A stretch of DNA of 64,000 nucleotides, taken from the NCBI GenBank assembly GCA_014898425.1, contig RCSZ01000008.1:1189501-1253500 (forward strand), in the 5' to 3' direction. This document shows positions 31,558-43,297 of this stretch, piece after piece (positions within the stretch are counted from its first letter, which is position 1; each line of letters begins with the position of its first letter). Source of the DNA: Botryotinia globosa. Its lineage: Eukaryota; Ascomycota; Leotiomycetes; Helotiales; Sclerotiniaceae. Made by a program: the position numbers and the translations under genes. The notes under the pieces were generated by a model, which was given only the letters and a program-made list of their open reading frames with translations, was not told where the DNA came from and ran no database searches.

Positions 31558-32319
31558 TACTGATTTTGACGTGTACACGTTCATGTAGCGTATATGCTTT
31601 GTAGCAAGGCGTTTGGGCTGGGAGCATCATGCAAAAGACTGGATGAATGACTTTATGTGAGGGTCTTTCGTTACAGGTATAATAGAGGACGATTTTCAAT
31701 ATAATACAGTGGCCGCAGTCATTCTTGGTCAATATATGATCACTGTCTCGAGACATCGATATATACTCCCTCCACTCGCAACTCGCATTCAATAATTCAC
31801 ACATAAAAGGTTTAATTTGCTATTGGATCCTCTTCTACCTCGTAATGAATTTCATATCGTTTCTCGGCTCTACTATTGTCTTATGGAAGAACATTTCACC
31901 CACATTAGACCAATGTTCTGATCCGTATAGAATCTAGAGATGAATCATTTTGGGTTCTGTATAGTAATTGATCTACCAAAAAATACTGTCAGGATAGATG
32001 CAATGTTGAGTCATGAATTGTCTGGAAAGGATTCTATTGTGAGACTCATAATTGCTTTGTCATTGAGTGGCAGGTAAGGCTTCCACAGCATACAAAAGAC
32101 CGTACGAAGAAGTCACTAGGTAGAAGCTTCGAGAGTAACGTAAATTGCCCTTGCAAGGTTTCCTCGATTGTCAAGCCTGGAGGCTAATCGTAGCACTGAC
32201 TGATAAAGCCATCCACCCCACAAGGCTACTACTATCTTTAGCCATAAGAGCATCTTCGATACCCGACATCATATTATCATCTTTCCAACACAACATTATC
32301 AACATTAAAATTTGATAAT
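31558..32319. other. Intergenic, nothing recognised
   Basis: 762 bp between HLJ1-like and UFD2, both on the plus strand. It should contain the UFD2 promoter. AT-rich, no repeat seen. Confidence 0.55.
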
Positions 32320-35300
32320 ATGGCAGATCAACCTCCTCAACCACCCAGTGGGCCAGATGCTCCAGATAAGGAGAAGATGGAGCAGGTAAGAGAATCTATT
32401 TTTATATGCCATGATACTCACCAGAGCTCGCCGTGGCTAATTTTTGTAACCTTCTCATAGATCCGACGCCGCCGCATGGAGAAGTTAACTGGTTCCGCAT
32501 CTTCGAGTACTGACAAGATTTCTGGCGCGGGCGCAGAAGCTTCAACATCTCTTCCTACTTCACAAGCACCTGCACCAAAAGATAATGCTTCATCAGCGCA
32601 GCCCGTTGCTAAATCAGCGATCGATATTAAACCTAGGAGCGTCACTCCTACACCAGCTGCTAATCCTTTCGCGAAATTGGGCGCGCATGCAAGCTCTACT
32701 GAGAAACCATTGTTTGTAAGAACTGATCCTTCTCAAAACGTTCTAGGCAAACGATCCAGAACTGAATCAGACATGCAGACACCTCCTCGCCCAGCTCCAT
32801 CCACCCACAAACCTAATGTCGCCGAAGAGTCTTTAGAGGACTACGAAAATCGAATTCTTGCTCATATCTTTCGAATTACTCTAGATCCCAACCAGCGGAC
32901 CGATTCCTCGAATCATAAACTAATATTTCTGCCCGAATTGAGAAAAGAGCTCGAGGAGGAACATGCGGAGATTAGGTTGTCGGCTGATAAGCTCGATGGT
33001 GCTCTCATGGAAGCTTGCTCCACCATCCCACACAGTAAACCCGTGTTCGACTACCTATTGCCATGTTGGAAACGAATTATAAAAGCTTCAAAGGGACTGC
33101 GGGGTTATGCGGGGCAGAAGGATGCGATTCTCAAGGAAGCCAAACGCTTATGTATGAGCAACTGCATCTTTGCTGCCGAAATGCCGGACATTTTCCAGTT
33201 TGTTTCTTGGACCTAGGACGTTTACAGTTAACTAACATTTCCCAGACGAGAGATCAATCTAACTACAGATGTCCTCACCCCCTACTTCTTATTGGAGCCT
33301 GGTGAGGATAAAGGCATCTGCCCCGACTTTCTCGAAGAAGCTGTAGCTCGCTTTGCGGAGGATGATATGGCAAAATCTATGATTGTCAAAGCATTTGTAG
33401 GCATGAGTAGTAGACTCTCTAATATGACTATGAATGATGTTTACAAGCCCTACATTCATGTAAGAGATGTAGAATGAAGAGATCAACAACTGGAACTAAT
33501 GCCATTTGCAGGCTTTCAAATTGCTTACGCAGTTCAACCCAATTACTACAGCTATTGCCGAATCTCCACTGTTTCAAATGGCCGTTTCAGCAAATACCAT
33601 CGAAAAGTACACACTACTTGGCCCTTTCTTCAGAATATCTCCTTTGCAACAAGAAGTGACTAGGGAATACTTCAGTGCGCCAAAGACGATAGATAGGCGA
33701 CATATTGCCACATCTCAAGATGCATTACGATTGACCTTACAAACCCATCAAAAAGATTTACTTGATATCATCAATCACTTTGTTCGAGCAAGTCCTATAG
33801 CTAAAAGCAAAACCTTGGATTGGTTTGCCTATATCGTAAACCAAAATCACAAGCGTCGAGCACTCCAGGTGGACCCAAAGGAAGTATCTTCTGATGGCTT
33901 TATGCATAATGTTACTGTCGTTTTAGATGGTCTTTGCGAGCCATTTATGGATACCACATTCTCGAAGATCTCGAAGATTGATATCGATTATCTACGACGT
34001 GCGCCTCGCGTTGATATTAAGGACGAGACCAAGTTAAACGCTGATGAGAAGGCTTCCGAGAAGTATTATGAGGCCACTGTTGATGGCACTTCTAATTTCA
34101 TCTCCGAGGTATTCTTTCTGACGCTTGCTGCTCATCACTATGGTAGTGAAGCTCTTAATGCCACACATAAGAGCCTGGAGAAAGATATCAAGTATATTCA
34201 AAAGCAATTGACTGCTATTGAAGCAGAACGTGTCAAAGTGGCACGGGTAAGTCAAGAACCCAACCTCGAAATGTCCACACGCTCGTCACTAATAAAACAC
34301 AGGATCCTCGGGCTGTTGTTGCACTTGATCTGAGAATCAAAAGAGTCAATGACGTCCTAGAAAATGCGATGTCCAGGAGAATGGCCATTGAGGGTGTTCT
34401 GTCTGACAAACCTATGCAAGCAAAATCTCTGATCTTCATGAGATACGTTACTGTCTGGCTTCTGAGAATCGCTACGGAGTCTGATTATACCCCTAGCAAA
34501 ACTATTGAGTATGATTATAGATCTTTGAGACATTCCCATTACAGTTTACTGACAAAAATTAGGTTGCCGTTACCATCAACACCTCCTGCCGCTTTTGATT
34601 ATCTTCCAGAATACGTTTTAGAAGATATCATTACCAATTTTAACTTTATCATTAGGTTGGTTCCTCATTCTTCGATTATTAGGAAAAGACTAATTTCTTG
34701 GTAGATTTATCCCTGATGTTATGATTTCAGCTGTGGGCGATGAGATCATTGCACTCAGCATCACTTTCTTGACAAATTCTGAGTATATCAAGAACCCATA
34801 CTTGAAGGCAAAACTCGTATCTCTACTTTTTGCTGGTACTTGGCCAGTGTATCATCGCACTAAAGGTGTATTGGGTGATGTTCTAATGGGATCAAAATTC
34901 GCTAATGACCACTTGCTTCACGCATTATTGAAGTTCTATATTGGTAAGTCCAAAGTTCAAATGATGATCTTCAATTGTACTAATTGTTTTCAGAGTGTGA
35001 ATCTACTGGAGCACACACTCAATTTTACGACAAATTTAATATTCGATACGAAATCTTTCAAGTCATCAAGTGCGTATGGCCGAATGATATTTACAGACAG
35101 CGTTTGTCGCAAGAGAGCAAGTATGTATAGCTTGATAATCTGAAGATGTGCAAAGGTACTAATATAAATTAGAACTAATACGGACTTTTTCTTGCGATTC
35201 GTTAACCTTTTACTAAATGATGCTACTTTTGTTCTCGACGAGGCTCTAACAAAGTTTCCAAAGATCCATGACCTCCAAGTTGAACTCAGAAGGGAGGCAG

Positions 35301-36106
35301 AACAATCATCAATGACTGCCGAGGAACGAGAGCAGAAAGAAACTGCATTACGCGATGCGGAGGGTCAAGCGCAATCCTACATGCAATTGACCAATGAGAC
35401 TCTCGCTATGATGAAGTTGTTCTCTTCTACCTTGAGTGCCTCGTTCACCATGAAGGAAATTGTTAATCGTGTAGCAGCAATGCTGAACTATACAGTTGAT
35501 ACCATCACTGGAAGCAAATCAACTAACTTGAAGGTTGAGAACCTCGAAAAGTATCAGTTCAGACCAAGAGCTTTCCTTAGCGATTTTGTGGAAATTTACA
35601 TCAATCTCGGAGTTCATGAACCATTCGTGGAAGCTGTGGCTAGAGATGGTCGTTCGTACAAACCAGAGAATTTTGATACCGCTTCCAGAATTTTGACACG
35701 TTATGGACTGAAATCAGCGGAGGATATCAATGCCTGGGAACGTCTCAAGACTCGATTCAAGGTTGCCAAAGAGATTGAGGATCAAGATGAACAAGACTTG
35801 GGTGAAATACCAGATGAATTCTTGGATCCTATTTCCGCAGATCTCATGGAAGATCCAGTTATGTTACCTACAAGCAAAGAGGTTGTAGACAGGGGCACTA
35901 TCAGTGCTTTATTATTGGGTGATCAAAGAGATCCATATAATCGTGATCCGTTGAAGATTGAGGATGTAATTCCAGTTCCTGAACTGGCGGAAAAGATTAG
36001 GGTCTGGAAAGAAGAGATCAAGGAAAGGAAAAGAGCTGAGCGAGCTGCTGTTGCTGCGGCTGCGGCGGATGCGGCTTCAAAAGATCCTATGGATCTTTCA
36101 GCATAG
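32320..36106 (+). CDS. UFD2: Ubiquitin conjugation factor E4
   Basis: U-box E4 ligase that extends ubiquitin chains on substrates delivered with Cdc48. Nine exons: 32320-32385, 32461-33197, 33246-33459, 33512-34246, 34303-34508, 34563-34655, 34705-34943, 34994-35120 and 35173-36106; all junctions keep frame and give 1116 aa. Two introns use weak donors (GTTTGT at 33198, GTTGGT at 34656) with good CTAAC/CTAAT branch sites. Residues 1-130 are disordered, starting MADQPPQPPSGP. The long helical UFD2 core follows, with KLVSLLFAGTWPVY and HLLHALLKFYIECESTGAHT. The U-box is at about 1016-1085, with EFLDPISADLMEDPVMLPTS, DRGTISALLL and DPYNRDPL. It ends in an Ala-rich tail. Length and domain order match the family (yeast 961, human about 1300 aa). 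Confidence 0.95.
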
Positions 36107-36946
36107 TGTCACTGCATAATTGTCAATGTGACATGAAGCGTTGGGGAACGGAGAATTGCATAAATTGGTGTTATCTTTTCAATTGTCATTCTGCCTGTTT
36201 GGAAAGGCGTATTGAGTTTGGGAAAGGAACTTGGAGAGGAAATCCACATGAAGAATGAAGGAAATATTAAGGAAGGACTATATGATTGCGTTGTTAACCG
36301 ATTATTATGATTACAAGCGCGAAGAAATGGTTGCAATGAGGGTGGTTCTAAAGCGGAGTTTGCACTCATGAATGTATAGAGGGAAACTCTTATTAGTCCG
36401 TATAGAATGTGCATCAGCGAAAAAAACACAGCGTTAACGTAAGAATAGAATAAACTTTCAAGATACGATGTTAGATATAAGGCAGTGGCATGAGTTGAGT
36501 TGACTTGGGGTAATGGTTTCGTTTCGTGTGAAGTTTGTCTAATTGGTGGACTAGAGTTGTGATGGGTGGGTATATGATATGTAATAGAAAATCAGGGTTT
36601 ATTCATTACATACCTATTTTTGAAATATCTCTAGTCTGGAGGTGAGTGCGACAGCACGTGAGTTGCGAAATGGTAATTTAGATGGATGTCGAGTAGCCCC
36701 TTTTTTTATCTCGCGTATTTTTGGGGCGTTGGGCGTGTGGGGTAGGAATTCTTTCTTTGTTTTGTAGGGAGAGGGAGTTCGATCAGGTTCCGTGGATGGA
36801 TGGATGGATTAATGAGAGAAGAGGAGAGGAGAGGTGGGGTGATTCAATATATTGGATTTTGGTTGATCAAGTGATTGAGTGATTGAGTCAAATTGGCAGG
36901 AAAAAGCTGGGGAGGTGGGTATGTATTTATTTTGTCTTGTTTGTTT

Positions 36947-36991
36947 ATCTATCCATCTCTCTATCTATTTGTCTATCTATTTGTCTATCTA
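36947..36991. repeat. (TCTATCTATTTG)n microsatellite
   Basis: Degenerate TCTATC/TATTTG units repeated across about 45 bp. Confidence 0.7.
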
Positions 36992-37121
36992 GATATGTAT
37001 CCCTAGGATGTGAAATCCAATGCCGGTGTATGAATGAGTGTGGGTGTGAAACAAGGAAGGAAAGAAAAGTTTGACGGTAAAGACTGTTGAAAATGCCTAG
37101 GCGATGAAAGTGAAAAGAGAA

Positions 37122-37174
37122 AAGGAGAGGAAGGAAAGGAAAGGAAGGAAAGGAAAGGAAAGGAAAGGAAAGGA
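37122..37174. repeat. (AGGAA)n purine tract
   Basis: About ten AGGAA/AGGAAGGAA units in a purine-only run of about 50 bp. Confidence 0.75.
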
Positions 37175-37445
37175 AATCCAATGATGTATAATGTCCAAAT
37201 GCTTGATTAACCTGAATTGGTCAAGAGAAAGAAAAGAAATCCAACGCCATATCATGTCTAATTTTTGATTGATTCAAGTAGTCAAGAGAGAATGAGAGAA
37301 TAAAGGAAAAAAAGTCCAATGCAAACGAGCAATCTAACCTGGGTATCCAAAATTGAATCGAGAGGGTTGGTGGTGCGGATTCTTCTACCATGCTGTCTGA
37401 GAGACAGTTGAGTACTGGAGAAGAGAGGAGGAGGAAGAGAGGAGC

Positions 37446-37811
37446 TTAACGCTGGGGTGAATTATTAGGAGCTCGTGGGCCCGATGGGCCCGGTGGCGAC
37501 TGCGACGATCTGTTTCGGCTCATAGAGCCTTGATCCATATTTTGCCCAAAGACAGCACGATCCCATTCATTCAACGTTTGCATGCGTTTCTCGAGCGCCT
37601 CGATTCGATGTCGACGATCCACGATCGTTTGTGTCATAATTAATTGTGCAGGGCTGCCTGGTGTCAAGTTGTATCTGACCGGGTCCTCATTGGCTATTTC
37701 GAGTCTTTTGAGGTGGGCTGAGACCTTGACTATCTCGGCTTCGACTTGGCTGCGGGTCATTTGGGAGGTGGGGGTGTCAGGGACATCGTTGTGTTCCTCG
37801 AAGCTGGGCAT
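37446..37811 (-). CDS. Small hypothetical protein with coiled coil, 121 aa
   Basis: A single frame starting MPSFEEHNDVPDTP. I recognise no family. Residues 20-80 are helical with heptad-like spacing (VEAEIVKVSAHLKRLEIA and RRHRIEALEKRMQTLNEW). The ends are disordered, with a Pro/Ser/Asn-rich tail of about 30 residues. The codon use and clean start suggest a real gene, but it may be part of a longer spliced one. Confidence 0.5.
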   Translation of the reverse strand: MPSFEEHNDVPDTPTSQMTRSQVEAEIVKVSAHLKRLEIANEDPVRYNLTPGSPAQLIMTQTIVDRRHRIEALEKRMQTLNEWDRAVFGQNMDQGSMSRNRSSQSPPGPSGPRAPNNSPQR

Positions 37812-38757
37812 TTTGACGGATGGTTTGAGGATCTCGGGGATGGTTGAGAATGAGGTTTGGATAGGATTGGAAGTTTCGAAATGTTTGGAGCTGATTATTC
37901 GGGAGAGACTTGTGTGTTGAGGTGGACGAAGAGAAGATTGAAGGAATTATCAAAGTGAGCTTTGGATTGTGAGGTTTCGTCGGTATTGATTAATGGGACT
38001 TATAGATATAGATGTTTGATATCGATACTCTGAAAGAAAAGTCTATCCAAAGGGGGTAACCAGAAACTATTTATGCCTTTCTAGACATAGATATTCCCCC
38101 TCGATGACCATCACATCTACCACATATCTTGGAGTCATTGCATTGTAGAAAGATGATTGAAAACATATCTCGTTGAAAAGATAGGTTTCCATGTGGTGGA
38201 TATAGGATTCTGAGGGATTTTAAGGATGCCATGTGGTAAAAGAGGTAGCTCGCGTGGAGAAATCGTGGGAGACTCGTGGGTGTGGGGTTTTCGGGAGATA
38301 AAGTTATGATTCTTTGAGGTGACTGGCTTTGGTTAGAGATATTTTGGGAAGTGGATATTGAGTTTTTGGGTCATACACATAGATGGAGTCATAAGTATGA
38401 AGATTTATATTGTGATATTTGTGTTTTGATATTGTTTCCTCGAGAGATATGAAACGGTGAGAAACCACCGAAATCATTTCAGCAACACACTGTTTAACTT
38501 GTGAAGGTATTATGAAGTGAAGTTGATTCGCCATCTGAGAGCTGATTTGGTACTTTGAATGTTCTCTTATGGTAACTATTCCCATTCACAACACCATGGA
38601 AACGTCTATTCACAGTACAGCTGCAAGACCAAAAAGATATTCAACCCTCTATAAACATGTCCCTTATTCCCTCTATCTCTAACCCCCAAGTCTCAATACA
38701 AGATAAACCTATAACCAGACATACGCAACCCAAGCACCTTCACCAAAACAAAACAAA
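37812..38757. other. Intergenic, nothing recognised
   Basis: 946 bp between two divergent small orphan genes. AT-rich with short G-rich runs. No repeat or RNA gene recognised. Confidence 0.5.
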
Positions 38758-39141
38758 ATGATCCCCTTCTCCCATCCCCGAACCACTCACATCCCATCCA
38801 CCTCCCTCCCCCGCACAATCCAGCCCTTCCCCGCCTTCCAATATTCCTGCGACTCCAACATCTACAGCAGCAAGCAACTCCGCACTCTCTGGACCAGCAC
38901 CCAACAAACCCAAAACATGAATGAAATGAACCGCGTTGCGGTGTTGATCCAACATCATTATACGATTCTGAATCAATATCGGGATCGCATTCTAGAATAT
39001 ACTGTGCGGGAACACGGTGTAGATGAGGGTGTGAGAAATCAGTTGAGACGGAATTTGTGGGAGGAGTATGAGAGGATGGGAACGATGATGGTGGAGGTTG
39101 AGAGGTTTTTGAGACGGTGTGGCAGGTTTGGTAGGGTTTAG
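38758..39141 (+). CDS. Small hypothetical protein, 127 aa
   Basis: A plus-strand frame starting MIPFSHPRTTHIP. The first 45 residues are Pro/Ser/Thr-rich. Residues 46-120 form an amphipathic helical region with regular Arg/Glu spacing (HHYTILNQYRDRILEYTV and RRNLWEEYERMGTMMVEV). I recognise no family. The opposite strand has a longer open frame, but its Cys/Gly-rich and Ser/Pro-rich composition looks like a complement artefact. Confidence 0.45.
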   Translation: MIPFSHPRTTHIPSTSLPRTIQPFPAFQYSCDSNIYSSKQLRTLWTSTQQTQNMNEMNRVAVLIQHHYTILNQYRDRILEYTVREHGVDEGVRNQLRRNLWEEYERMGTMMVEVERFLRRCGRFGRV

Positions 39142-40809
39142 TTTTGGAGGTTGGAGGCTGGAGGCTGAGAGTTGATGGTGTGGAGTGGGTGATTGGAAGG
39201 GCGGGCTTAGAGAGAGATGGAGACATACATGGAATCAATGGATTTGACTAGCAGTGAAAGTCACCCGTTGTATTCAGTATCTCCACTCACGTAGGAATAA
39301 CATCAAGATATCAATATTGCCCGCTTCATTTTCACACTTGTGGCCATCACAATATCATATGCTAAGACCATAGATTCGAGCTCAACGAGTATAGTCGAGC
39401 TCAACGAGTATAGCACCAGAGATAGGTTCTTGAAGTATATCAAGACAGCAAGATGTCCACTTCAAAGGTCTTAGCCCTCAACAATCATCATGAAAAAACC
39501 ACCAGCTCAGCGCTTTAAGCGAACGAATCAAAATCTCACGGCGTCACTACAACCTTCAACTCAAAGGCAGCAAAGTCCATCCCATCCGAGAAACCAAGAA
39601 TCTCCTCCTTCTTCATCATATTCCACATAAAACTCAATGCTGCACCGTCTTCCGACGATTCCGTAAAGATAAATGCATCATAACGCATTCTCTGCAAGAA
39701 AATTCGCAGTTGTGGCTCACTCGAGGATTCAGAGAAGGATCAACGGTATAGAATAATCTATCTCCATGCGCTAAGATCCTGTAGCAACTATACTTTATGT
39801 GCAGTATAAATTTCTATCTCCTTTTTGGCATTATATGTGCGCTCTGAACACACAACGTTAAAGTGTTGGAAGTATTCAAAAACGAAGGGGGTGGAATACT
39901 GCAACCCTACTAATCTCTTCACAAATGACCGTGCTATCTCTCACTCGAAATAAAGAACATACAACGAGCATACAGTGAATGAGATATCTCAGAGTGCATA
40001 CAATCCACGAGCAAAACCTCCCTTGCACTGTCCAGTGTATCAAGCTATGAAGAACAATCATAAGCGATATATACAAAACAACAAAGCAGCCACGATATAT
40101 GCATCAATATTCCCGCACCAATTACAGCAGTATCATCGAAAGTTCAAAGAGTCAAGGCAAATAGAAACAAAAAGATCCTTCTATTTCCCATTAAAGTGAT
40201 ACATCTATCACGTATTCACGGTAAGGATTCGAGTCTATTAATACCACCAGATGTTCAAAAGAGTCATGTTGGAGATATTTGAGTCAGATCAAGCGCTTCC
40301 AGATCAAGATTTCAATAACATTCCACTAAATTCGTAACAGTCATACGTGAAGAAACCCACGCTTCTAAAAAAAACAAATACTCGAGACTACAACTTCATT
40401 TCGTCAGATCTCATGTCATGTGAATAAACCCTATTATATAAGACATATTGGCGCCTTCATATATGTTTAGACCCAGTACCATGAATTTAGCATCAAAAAA
40501 TCACACGTGTATCAAACAAGCAGAAGTTGCGCAATGATGACCTCTATGAAATTGCAGAAATGTATTGAATCTAAAAATCACGCTTGCTATTGACATTCCT
40601 CCCCCACGAGCACTATCCTCATATAATCACAACGCCCACAAAACAAAAATAGACCAAGCCAATGAATACCCAAGTCCACTCCAAAGAACCTCCCCTCGAA
40701 AATGGAATCCAGCCCCAAGAGGAATTCCACCCCGTAAATCATCCCTAAAATATCACCTACATCCATCACTCCCTGCCTCGTAATCATCGCCATCAGTATA
40801 ACCTAACTC
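39142..40809. other. Intergenic, nothing coding recognised
   Basis: 1.67 kb. It contains one perfect 19-bp tandem duplication (39376-39413). The remainder is AT-rich, with no frame carrying a family feature. Confidence 0.5.
39376..39413. repeat. Perfect 19-bp tandem duplication
   Basis: TCGAGCTCAACGAGTATAG occurs twice with no gap. It contains the palindrome GAGCTC. Confidence 0.9.
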
Positions 40810-41925
40810 CTACTCCATATGACATACCTTGGCCCTCAACTTTTCCAATTTCTTCTCCCGATCATCCATCACCTTCTTCGCAAACGCATTTGCCCTTTCT
40901 CTCTCTCTCTTCCTACTCTCTTCTTCCCTATTACCTAGTACTTTCTTCGCCTTTTTTTGAAGATTTTCTTTCGCCACATACCTCGTCTCTTCCTCCCTAA
41001 ACCTCTTTTGATATCTTGCTTCTTCCTCTGCTTCTCTTGCTTGTTTATCACTAGCTTTCCGCCGATCATCTCGATCTCTTATCGCGTTTTCCCTCCTCCT
41101 CCTTGTTTCTAACGCTTTCTTTCCCTCTCTAATTCGCTGCTCTTCCTTCTTCTTATTTTCTTCCCTTTCCAACCTCTCCTTTTCCTTCATAGCTGCTGCA
41201 AACTTAGCATTGTGATCTTTTCTCTTCTTATCCTTTTCAATCCGTTTCTGCTTCTCCTCTTCAGCCTTTTCCTTCTTCTTTGCCTCCTTCACGTCTCTGA
41301 TTCTTTTCTTCTCCGCAGCTTTTTCTCGCATCAAATGTTGTTGCCTTTCGAAATCCTCTCTCCTCTTATCCTCTCTTCCCTCTGCGTCTCTCGCCATATC
41401 CTGCATTTCGTCTCCCTCTCGCGTCCTCCGAATATTCGCCTCGACCTCCAATACTTTCAACTTGCCATCCACTTCATCAACTCTAAGCTTGAACGAAGGA
41501 TCCCTACATGCATCTGGAGTCGCAACCATATCTAATCTCCGCCTGTAGTTTGCAATCCTCAACAGCATGTCAGGAGGATTAATCTTTCCGTCGGCCCATT
41601 TGTGACGTGTATGTGCTATTCTCTCTTCCAAAACCTGCATACGTGAATCTATTCTCTCAGACTCATCATGCGGCTGATGGTGAGTAGATGTACGAGGGCC
41701 AGTAGAGTGATGTTCCTCCAAAACTTCGCTGCCACTATCGGATGATCTGGAATCATGCGAACCATACTCATACGGTTTGGTATAAGTTCTCCCAGAAAGA
41801 ATTGATTCGGCCCTAGATCTTGACGAAATATATGATCCAGAACTATGTGAGCTAGGCGCGGCTGCATGGTAGGCCGAGGCAGGTCTCCTACTAGCTCGAC
41901 TACTAGCCGCAGATATTATCGACAT
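40810..41925 (-). CDS. Highly charged helical (ER/K) protein, 371 aa
   Basis: A single frame starting MSIISAASSRASRRPASAYH. Residues 1-90 are Ser/Arg-rich and disordered. Residues 90-175 form a compact helical domain (RMQVLEERIAHTRHKWADG, LLRIANYRRRLDMVATP, FKLRVDEVDGKLKVLEVEAN). Residues 185-370 are almost entirely Lys, Arg, Glu and Ala with i/i+4 charge pairing (KKKEKAEEEKQKRIEKDKK, EREENKKKEEQRIREGKK), as in a stable single alpha helix. No cysteine-rich or enzymatic motif is visible. I do not recognise a named family. The middle domain is the part to search with. Confidence 0.65.
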   Translation of the reverse strand: MSIISAASSRASRRPASAYHAAAPSSHSSGSYISSRSRAESILSGRTYTKPYEYGSHDSRSSDSGSEVLEEHHSTGPRTSTHHQPHDESERIDSRMQVLEERIAHTRHKWADGKINPPDMLLRIANYRRRLDMVATPDACRDPSFKLRVDEVDGKLKVLEVEANIRRTREGDEMQDMARDAEGREDKRREDFERQQHLMREKAAEKKRIRDVKEAKKKEKAEEEKQKRIEKDKKRKDHNAKFAAAMKEKERLEREENKKKEEQRIREGKKALETRRRRENAIRDRDDRRKASDKQAREAEEEARYQKRFREEETRYVAKENLQKKAKKVLGNREEESRKRERERANAFAKKVMDDREKKLEKLRAKVCHME

Positions 41926-43297
41926 GTTTGTAGTTCGCGAGTTGTTGATATTGGTGAATGCAAGGATATATTATTGGTATCAAATGTAAAGGTAAGTTGT
42001 TGAATCCGAGACTACCGACCTGGTGGACCGTGAGACTAGATTTCGAGATTTCGCGGTATGGAAGTAGTCTACACTTTCTTCTTTCGAAAGCAACAAATAT
42101 TGCAATAAGAGACAAGACAAGATACGATGCCCCACGATGTAGTCCGAATCGAAGTGAAATAAAGCCCAGGGAAGTGTGGTGAGGCAAAGTGATGGAAAAT
42201 GTAGAGAATGTAAGAGCCAGAATACAAGAGATGCGAAGCAAGCCCAACCAACGATTTCGCAAGCTGAGTTTGTTCCTAAGAATTGTTTTGTATGGTTGTT
42301 AGTATTAACATCAGCATCAGCATCGACATCAAAACACAAAAGAATGAATGTATGTACCAAACGAAGGGAACTACACAACATAGTACAGACACCGCGCTAA
42401 ATATCCACCTCCACCTCCACTCACACTTACCAACCTGTATAATGTGTCATAAACATAAACACAACTGTTCTCTTTGATTAATACTCCAATGATTCCGACT
42501 CCATTTTACACATCGAGTAATATCACAAAGAGCGATTAATCTTATGAGTAACACCTACCCACCCATCCCATCCAACCAGCCACCTCAATACACACTACAT
42601 CTTCCTCAAATACCCAAGCATCACCACAAAAAATCATCATTCCATCCTTCCATCCTTCCTTCATCCATTTATCTACACCACAGCCTCTACAGCCTTGCAA
42701 TCGCGATAGATGGATACAAGACGACTAAGGAATAACTTAACAGTTGTAATAAAACAACAAGCCAAAAAAAAACCCTCCACTGCCACATCTACAAGATATT
42801 TTAACCTCAAGTGCGATTTCACTCTCGCTTGAATTGGATAGTTCCTCTTGTTCTTCATCAGACTGTAACCTTTAGACCACACAGGTCAACCCTCCAGTTC
42901 TTCCACATCCATCGACATTCAATTAAAATCTTCCCATTAAAGCCATATTATTTCCAACTTAGGATATAACATACTCGCCTCTTGACAAGAATATCGAGAG
43001 AGAAAAAAACATACAAAACATACCTAGGCATCAGAGTATATACTTCACTCGCGAATTGATAACGCAGATTTCATCATGATCAGCATACCAGGAAGAAATC
43101 TTGTTTATTTTGAGATCTCTCTATGTAAAATTGTCTTATTCGATCCAGTCATTGTGGTACCATAATTGCAGACCCATGCTCCATGTGCTATGCTATGCCG
43201 TACTATGCTGTCCAATTTCTTACAGAAAATGTAAAATCAAGTGCTCCGGATTAAGCTCTCCAAATTTCGGAGAGACTTGGGTATCGTTTTTTTTTAA
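41926..43297. other. Intergenic, nothing recognised
   Basis: 1.37 kb. It has (CATCCTTC)n-like short repeats near 42640-42662 and several short pyrimidine tracts. No coding gene is supported. Confidence 0.5.

Larger units (their letters stand above)
36107..37445. other. Convergent intergenic region with microsatellites
   Basis: 1.34 kb between the UFD2 stop and the stop of the 121-aa protein. It holds short arrays: (GGAT)n at 36795-36808, (TCTATCTATTTG)n at about 36947-36991, (AGGAA)n at about 37122-37174, and two nearly identical GAAATCCAATG/GAAATCCAACG words near 37173 and 37234. A CACGTG lies near 36656. No coding gene is supported. Confidence 0.6.

Noticed and set aside
38693..39238. A 181-codon minus-strand open frame covering the 127-aa plus-strand gene
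   Set aside because: Its sequence is Ser/Pro-rich then Cys/Gly/Arg-rich, as expected from the complement of the plus-strand gene. The plus strand gives a more protein-like helical product.
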